Assembly (NCBI GenBank): GCA_031283505.1 | Contig: JAITBO010000278.1 | Span: 1-6,454 of the forward strand | Reading direction: 5' to 3' | Length of the DNA: 6,454 nucleotides | Source: Treponema sp. | GTDB lineage: Bacteria; Spirochaetota; Spirochaetia; Treponematales; Breznakiellaceae | In this document: piece after piece, positions 1-4,003 of the stretch | Position numbering within the stretch: the first letter of the stretch is position 1 | How the letters are laid out: each line of letters starts with the position of its first letter | The notes under the pieces: model-generated | Databases searched by the model: none | What the model saw: the letters and a program-made list of their open reading frames with translations, nothing else | Told to the model about the DNA's origin: nothing | Translations under genes and position numbers: made by a program

Positions 1-152
1 ACATATACCCCGCGAAACATTTCGGTAATGAATTATCTGAAAGAATGTTTATCCACATACTTTGGCATGAGGCCGTTCTCTAATCTCCTAAATCCAGCCT
101 AATAGCTGTGAACGGTTACTTAGCCATTGGGGTTTCTTTACGCCGTCACCTT
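1..152. other. Noncoding stretch downstream of the leftward operon
   Basis: I find no convincing gene, tRNA or strong intrinsic terminator in this 152-bp left edge. It is visibly more AT-rich than the coding DNA to its right. On the leftward strand, where a terminator for the three-gene operon would be expected, there are only very short complementary stretches and no stem followed by a U-run. The operon may therefore continue beyond the window or end by another mechanism. One sequence matching the DnaA-box consensus, TTATCCACA, lies at 49-57. It is a single copy, so it does not define an origin. Confidence 0.5.
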
Positions 153-1670
153 TCATCCCTCACCGTTTACCCTCCGTTCTATCTCCGCGATGCGCCATGC
201 GCCTTTTCGGAGAACCAGGCGGACTTCGTCGGTAATAGAGGTTTTCCCGGGCAAAGCCGGAAGGGCGGCAGTTTCGGAGGGTTCTTCCGGGTTGTCTTCA
301 GCGCCTCCTTCCCGCATATACGCGGCGGGAAGCCACAATGTGTAAGCCGCGCGGTAGCGTACTTCCCCGTCGTTTTCGTCTTCGTCATCCCCTTCAAGGT
401 GAAGGTCCGTTACACCCGCTACCGTAAGGTCTGTTGAGGCGGCCCCCGAATCGAGCCATTCCCGGGCGGTGATAACCGGGCGTTTCATTTCGTAGGCTTC
501 CCGCACCTTGCTGATCACGAAAAGGTTCATCACCATACTTATATCCCCTTTTCCGGCCTTGTCCGTGACGCAGGCTTCCATAAGGGTATGATCCAGGGTT
601 TCAAAGCCGCTGTAGTAGGCCGCGATAACCTCCAGGGGGGGCATCCCTTTGGTGGTGGGGAGATCCCTCCGGCTTTTAGCAATGCTGCCCACCACCAGGG
701 CTGCCACGGCCAAGGCGGCGATCACTCCGCCGATGACGGCCCTGTTCCGGCGCAGGAACCGCCGGGTCTTTACGCGGACCGTCTTTTTCCGGTCGAATTG
801 TTCCCGTTTAGTCCGGGTTTTCGCCCGTTCTTCATCGGACGCCGGATGCAGAAAGCGCTCCGGTCCGCCGGAAAGGGGAGGACCGATCTTTCCAATGAAA
901 TCTTCAAGGGACGGCCGCCTGCCGGAAGCGGAAACCGGGGCCAGGGCGTTAGAGACGAGGGCGGCTATGTCCGCGTCAAGGCCCGGAACAACGAGGGAAG
1001 GCGGGGTATACACCCCTTCCCGGATGTCCGTGTGGAGCCTTTCGATATCCTCCTCATGGTAGGGCGGTTCTCCGCAGATTATGCGGTAAAGCATGGCGGC
1101 GGCGGCGAAGACGGCGGCGTCTTTCCCGGCAAGGTCCGGGTGGGTCCAGCGTTCGGCCCCTTTGAGCCAGGCGTCCGTCCCTTCGGATTCCACCGCCCGG
1201 CGCGCCGGAACTTCCGGGGGAAAAAGGACAGTCCCCGGCGGAAAAGCGCCGGAAATTTCAGAGGAACCAGCCGACAGCAGGGCCGCCGCCGGCCAGGGGC
1301 CGGAGAGGGGTTCCCCCGGCAGAGTTGCCGCACTGTCCGGCCCGGAATCCCCCAGGACCGCCTGTGCCCGCACCCAGCAACGGAGAGCGTCCAGGGCGCT
1401 TTCGCCCGTCCCTTCAATGAGGCGGTCCAGCCGTTCCCCCGGAAAGGAGGGGCCGTAGATGACCAGGGTTTTTTCGGAGGAGCCGACGGCCTGATGCTCG
1501 GCGGCTCCCTCTGGCCGCCAGATGCCGGTTTTTCCGCCGGGATATACGATTGTCCCGGTCCGGTTGATAAACTGGGCCAGTTTCGCCTGAGCAAAAGACC
1601 GGGCGTTTAACCCTGTGTCAAACCCTAGTTTTATTTGGCCTTCAACTTCAATCTCTATGATTCGTTCCAT
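153..1670 (-). CDS. Membrane-anchored kinase-like protein (probable pseudokinase) with extracytoplasmic NTF2-like domain
   Basis: This 505-residue protein is not a named family I recognise. Residues 151-262 resemble a Ser/Thr kinase C-lobe: PPE at 151-153 in place of APE, D184 followed by a helix and GEPPY (200-204) as in the DvWslG...G.PPf region, and RRPSLEDF (251-258) matching the subdomain XI arginine. I see no glycine-rich loop, VAxK lysine, HRD or DFG in residues 1-150, so catalysis looks lost. A Lys/Arg-rich stretch (282-310) precedes one membrane helix (about 311-331). The positive-inside rule puts the kinase-like part in the cytoplasm and residues 332-505 outside. The outer part begins PPLEVIAAYYSGFETLD and ends in a strand-like segment (about 479-499), which suggests an NTF2/SnoaL-like fold. 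The ATG at 1670 has only a weak GAGGG 2 nt upstream; the frame is open further upstream but has no ATG, GTG or TTG. The gene is third in the hflK-hflC operon. The reading frame is secure; the domain calls are inference from pattern. Confidence 0.85.
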   Translation of the reverse strand: MERIIEIEVEGQIKLGFDTGLNARSFAQAKLAQFINRTGTIVYPGGKTGIWRPEGAAEHQAVGSSEKTLVIYGPSFPGERLDRLIEGTGESALDALRCWVRAQAVLGDSGPDSAATLPGEPLSGPWPAAALLSAGSSEISGAFPPGTVLFPPEVPARRAVESEGTDAWLKGAERWTHPDLAGKDAAVFAAAAMLYRIICGEPPYHEEDIERLHTDIREGVYTPPSLVVPGLDADIAALVSNALAPVSASGRRPSLEDFIGKIGPPLSGGPERFLHPASDEERAKTRTKREQFDRKKTVRVKTRRFLRRNRAVIGGVIAALAVAALVVGSIAKSRRDLPTTKGMPPLEVIAAYYSGFETLDHTLMEACVTDKAGKGDISMVMNLFVISKVREAYEMKRPVITAREWLDSGAASTDLTVAGVTDLHLEGDDEDENDGEVRYRAAYTLWLPAAYMREGGAEDNPEEPSETAALPALPGKTSITDEVRLVLRKGAWRIAEIERRVNGEG

Positions 1671-1710
1671 AGCCCTCGTGGTTTCCCCCCAATCCTCAAC
1701 GCCGGAAAAT

Positions 1711-2691
1711 TCATCGTCCCGAGGGAGCGTAAAGATACCTGAAATAATCCAAATCGGTGGACAAGGTCTTGCTGAAATTGGGGAGCGTGGCCCGGTAGGA
1801 TTCCACCGCCCGCCAAAAATCGAAAAAGGCCCGGTCCCTGTTGTAGGCTTCGGCGTAGATATGGGCGGCTCCGGCGTCCGCGGTGCCCCGTATGGTCTCC
1901 GCCCTTTCGTAAGCGGCGGACAGGATGGAACGGCGCTCGTTTTCCGTCTTGCCCAGCCATTCCGCCTTTTTCCCCTCGCCGTCAGACCTGAAGGCCTGGG
2001 CTATCTGGTTCCGCTCCTTGATCATCCGGGCGTAGACGCTCTGGGTGAGTTCATCGGAGTACCGTATCTGCCGGGTCACCACATCGATCAGCTCTATGCC
2101 GTATTCGGGGACCATGCGCCGGGACCGTTCCAGAATCTCCTCCGCAAGTTGCCGCCGGCCCCTCTGTATGGGTTCGTAGCCGCTGTTTTGGATCAGGGCC
2201 GGGATCTGCTCAAGGTCTATGGTGTCCCCTATGCCCAGGCTGTCCGTTGTTTCCGGCCTTTCCATGATGAAGTTGGAATTTCGCACCGATTCCCGGAGGT
2301 AGTTTTCCGCCACCACGGTTCTTACCTCGGAATCGATCACTTCGGCAAGCTTAGAATAGGCGGCGTTGATCGTGGAAATGGACTCGTAAAATTTCTTGGG
2401 GTCCGATATTCTCCACCGGGCGATGACATCTACCCAGATGTACTGCTTTTCCCGGGTAGGCATACTCTTCTGTTCCCCGTCCCAGGCCATGATCCGTTTG
2501 GGATATCGCACGATGGTGTCAATGAAGGGAACTTTGACATGGAGCCCGGCCTGGGTAACCACATCCACCAGGGCGCCCATGCGGACCACCACCGCTTGTT
2601 CCCCTTCGTCAATGACATAAAGAGGGCTCGCAATGAGGACGCCTATAATGATCACGGCGACAGTCGCCAGAGGAAAGGCGCTCTTTTTCAT
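1711..2691 (-). CDS. hflC: HflC, SPFH/band-7 membrane protein, FtsH modulator subunit
   Basis: This 326-residue protein is close to the usual HflC length (334 in E. coli). An N-terminal signal-anchor helix (about 7-27) is followed by YVIDEGEQAVVVRMG (25-39) and PGLHVKVPF-like residues 48-56, the start of the band-7 domain. The family signature is clear: TKEK-like TREKQYIWVD (79-88), WRISDPKKFY (93-102), GIELIDVVTRQIRY (198-211), KERNQIAQAFRSDGEG (225-240), the coiled-coil-forming Ala/Glu-rich segment ending IRGTADAGAAHIYAEAY (267-283), and the C-terminal STDLDYFRYL (311-320). HflC partners HflK in a large membrane complex that encloses FtsH and adjusts its access to membrane substrates; most of the protein lies outside the cytoplasm. 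The ATG overlaps the hflK stop as ATGA, so translation is probably coupled, and GGGAGG stands 6 nt upstream. No key region is missing. HflK is excluded because the next gene carries its signatures. Confidence 0.96.
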   Translation of the reverse strand: MKKSAFPLATVAVIIIGVLIASPLYVIDEGEQAVVVRMGALVDVVTQAGLHVKVPFIDTIVRYPKRIMAWDGEQKSMPTREKQYIWVDVIARWRISDPKKFYESISTINAAYSKLAEVIDSEVRTVVAENYLRESVRNSNFIMERPETTDSLGIGDTIDLEQIPALIQNSGYEPIQRGRRQLAEEILERSRRMVPEYGIELIDVVTRQIRYSDELTQSVYARMIKERNQIAQAFRSDGEGKKAEWLGKTENERRSILSAAYERAETIRGTADAGAAHIYAEAYNRDRAFFDFWRAVESYRATLPNFSKTLSTDLDYFRYLYAPSGR

Positions 2692-3668
2692 TGTCCGCCT
2701 CCCTGTCCGCGCCTGGCCTGGGCGTCGAGATTTTTCAACGGCAGGAAGTTGTCGAAGATCCGGTCTATGATCAGGGTTTCCGTATCGTCTTTGAAGACTT
2801 CTTCTATCATCTCGTAGTAAAGCCGCTGCCGGGTGACTTCGGGAGCCTTGCGGTATTCCTCGAACACCGAGTTGAACCGGGCCACATCCCCGTTTGCCCT
2901 GTTGACCCGCTCCGTGGCGTAACCCTGGGCTATCTGGACAAGCTGATCCGCCTCCCCCCGTGCCTTGGGAATCTCGGCATTGTAGGCCTGCTGGCCTTCG
3001 TTGATCAGCCGGTTCATGTCCTGTTCCGCCTTGTTTACATCGTCAAAGGCCTCCTGCACCCCCCTGGGAGGATCTATGTTCTGGAGCTTCACCGCTATCA
3101 CGTCTATGCCCAGGCCGTAACTCCTGAAAGTCTCGTTCATGAACGTCGCGCCCTCGGCTTCTATGGTACTCCGCTCCGGCCCCATGATGTCCATGATGGC
3201 CCTGTCCCCCACCAGCATATTGATTGCCGATCGGGACACGTCCCGTATGGTGGCGGTCCGTTCCAGGACGTTGAAGGTCCAGGCCACGGGATCTATCACC
3301 CGGTACTGGATGATCCATTCGACCTCAACGATGTTGAGATCCCCCGTAAGCATGGTGGATTCGTTGGTCTGGTTGGCGTAGGTGGAAGAGACCCCACTGG
3401 TCACGGTACGGAACCCAAACTGTTCGGTTTGGACCGCCTTGACGTTCACTTTGTAATGCCTGTCGATCCCGAAAGGCAGCTTGAACTGCAAACCCGGCCC
3501 GGTGGTTGCGTGATACTGTCCGAACCTGGTAACCACCGCCTCCTCGGTCTGATCTATGATATAAACGCTGGTTCCCAGGAAAACGATCACGATAATCCCG
3601 GCTATGATGAGGATGATCTTCGCCGGTTTAAAAAACCTTGTCATTTTCGAGGGGGTGACATTCTGCAT
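2688..3668 (-). CDS. hflK: HflK, SPFH/band-7 membrane protein, FtsH modulator subunit
   Basis: HflK forms alternating hetero-oligomers with HflC around FtsH in the inner membrane. Starting at ATG 3668 the protein has 326 residues. It has a short basic N-terminus, a membrane helix (about 17-38), then YIIDQTEEAVVTRFGQY (36-52) and PGLQFKLPF (58-66) opening the band-7 domain. HflK-specific marks follow: VKLQNIDPPRGVQEAFDDV (193-211), NKAEQDMNRLINEGQQAYN (212-230), IPKARGEADQ (233-242), ANGDVARFN (258-266) and APEVTRQRLYYEMIE (275-289). It is shorter than E. coli HflK (419 residues) because the long Gly/Pro-rich cytoplasmic N-terminus is absent; a small GQGGGQ tail closes it. The frame extends upstream to a GTG at 3698, but AGGAGG lies exactly 6 nt before the ATG at 3668, so I chose the ATG. 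It heads the leftward operon and overlaps hflC by 4 bp. Confidence 0.96.
   Translation of the reverse strand: MQNVTPSKMTRFFKPAKIILIIAGIIVIVFLGTSVYIIDQTEEAVVTRFGQYHATTGPGLQFKLPFGIDRHYKVNVKAVQTEQFGFRTVTSGVSSTYANQTNESTMLTGDLNIVEVEWIIQYRVIDPVAWTFNVLERTATIRDVSRSAINMLVGDRAIMDIMGPERSTIEAEGATFMNETFRSYGLGIDVIAVKLQNIDPPRGVQEAFDDVNKAEQDMNRLINEGQQAYNAEIPKARGEADQLVQIAQGYATERVNRANGDVARFNSVFEEYRKAPEVTRQRLYYEMIEEVFKDDTETLIIDRIFDNFLPLKNLDAQARRGQGGGQ
2698..2703 (-). promoter_or_regulatory. Shine-Dalgarno of hflC
   Basis: On the leftward strand GGGAGG ends 6 nt before the hflC ATG at 2691. It lies inside the last codons of hflK, which fits coupled translation across the ATGA stop/start overlap. Confidence 0.8.
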
Positions 3669-3674
3669 GAAAGC

Positions 3675-3680
3675 CCTCCT
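3675..3680 (-). promoter_or_regulatory. Shine-Dalgarno that fixes the hflK start
   Basis: On the leftward strand a perfect AGGAGG is separated by 6 nt (GCTTTC) from the ATG at 3668. A longer reading with GTG at 3698 would place this site inside the coding region and has no comparable site of its own. The sequence therefore decides in favour of the shorter HflK. Confidence 0.85.
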
Positions 3681-3753
3681 GTTTTTGGGAAAAGACACCC
3701 GGACCGTCCCAAGACATCAGATTTTGGAACATCCTTACCGGAGCCTGTCTTTT

Positions 3754-3782
3754 ACCTTACTTGTTTCGGGATGGGAAGTCAA
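3754..3782 (-). promoter_or_regulatory. Candidate sigma-70-type promoter of the hflKC operon
   Basis: On the leftward strand TTGACT (3782-3777, five of six to TTGACA) is followed after exactly 17 nt by TAAGGT (3759-3754). The latter keeps the important TA...T positions of TATAAT but is otherwise weak. Transcription would begin near 3747, giving hflK an untranslated leader of about 80 nt. The -10 hexamer overlaps the stop codon of the doubtful 70-codon frame. The spacing is good and the -10 mediocre, so chance is not excluded. Confidence 0.35.
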
Positions 3783-3969
3783 GGAACCGCATTACCTCAT
3801 CAAACATAGTCTTTAGGATGGAAAGCCGGTAAAGTTCAAATCGGAAAAAGATGAGGAGCCGGGCAAAGCGGTAAAAAAGGCCCCGTTTGTCAATTGAGGT
3901 AGTTTCAAAACCCGGTTGATTTTGGAATAGCCTCAATTTTTCATGCAGTATAGGATTTCCCTCTTCCAT
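3757..3969 (-). CDS. Doubtful small basic protein, 70 codons
   Basis: A leftward frame begins with ATG at 3969 and ends with TAA at 3757, just upstream of hflK. The predicted 70-residue product begins MEEGNPILHEKLRLF and is rich in Arg, Leu and Phe (for example RFARLLIFFRFELYRLS), with no motif or family I recognise and no clean membrane helix. In favour, its arginine codons include several CGG, as in the neighbouring genes, and a TATAAT lies on the same strand 21 nt before the ATG. Against it, the ribosome site is weak (GGGA 6 nt upstream), its early codons coincide with a strong hairpin, and the DNA is intergenic in composition. It may be a chance frame or the remnant of a gene. Confidence 0.2.
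   Translation of the reverse strand: MEEGNPILHEKLRLFQNQPGFETTSIDKRGLFYRFARLLIFFRFELYRLSILKTMFDEVMRFLDFPSRNK
3892..3938 (+). repeat. Imperfect 19-bp hairpin with 9-nt loop, U-run at its 3' side
   Basis: Arms at 3892-3910 and 3920-3938 pair at 18 of 19 positions: 15 Watson-Crick pairs and three G-U wobbles when read as rightward RNA, with one A-A mismatch. The loop is CCCGGTTGA. The outer eight pairs, AATTGAGG with CCTCAATT, are perfect. Because the wobbles become A-C mismatches in leftward RNA, the structure favours a rightward transcript. It runs into five T residues (3937-3941) before a C, so it resembles an intrinsic terminator or attenuator. No rightward gene lies upstream in view, so it could end a small RNA, sit in a long PBP leader, or act as a DNA palindrome bound by a regulator. 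Confidence 0.6.
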
Positions 3970-3985
3970 TGATTTCCCATATTGG

Positions 3986-3997
3986 TTATAATTATAA
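3986..3997. promoter_or_regulatory. Perfect 12-bp AT palindrome with TATAAT on both strands (PBP -10)
   Basis: TTATAATTATAA is its own reverse complement. Rightward it contains TATAAT at 3987-3992, a perfect -10 hexamer ending 11 nt before the PBP ATG. Leftward it contains TATAAT at 3996-3991. The best rightward -35 at 17-nt spacing is TTCCAT (3964-3969), only three of six to consensus; TTGATT (3969-3974) is a better hexamer but too close. A rightward start near 4000 would give a leader of only a few nucleotides. Leftward, no -35 of note is present. Confidence 0.5.
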
Positions 3998-4003
3998 AAA
4001 ATT

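Larger units (their letters stand above)
3669..4003. other. Divergent intergenic region between hflK and the class A PBP gene
   Basis: This 335-bp stretch separates the leftward hflK operon from the rightward PBP gene and is more AT-rich than either. It contains, left to right, the hflK Shine-Dalgarno, a candidate hflK promoter (3754-3782), a 19-bp imperfect hairpin (3892-3938), and an AT-rich palindrome with -10-like hexamers on both strands (3986-3997). A 70-codon leftward frame (3757-3969) spans most of it, but its reality is doubtful. I see no mobile element, tRNA or tandem repeat here. Confidence 0.75.

Noticed and set aside
28..102. 24-codon rightward frame starting with ATG at 28
   Set aside because: Too short, no ribosome-binding site, no recognisable sequence; chance is sufficient.
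2688..3698. Longer HflK starting at GTG 3698
   Set aside because: The perfect AGGAGG 6 nt before the ATG at 3668 would be inside this reading, and the extra ten residues add no family feature.
588..3809. Three long rightward open frames (588-1610, 1615-2817, 2691-3809) complementary to the leftward operon
   Set aside because: They mirror strongly supported genes on the other strand, have no recognisable domains, and arise because the GC-rich sense codons rarely produce antisense stops.
3888..3893. Perfect leftward TTGACA
   Set aside because: No acceptable -10 hexamer lies 16-18 nt downstream on that strand (CGCTTT at 17 nt).
3720..3927. Ten-base direct repeat GATTTTGGAA at 3720-3729 and 3918-3927
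   Set aside because: Only two copies in AT-rich DNA, and the second copy is part of the hairpin arm; no further copies support an iteron or operator array.
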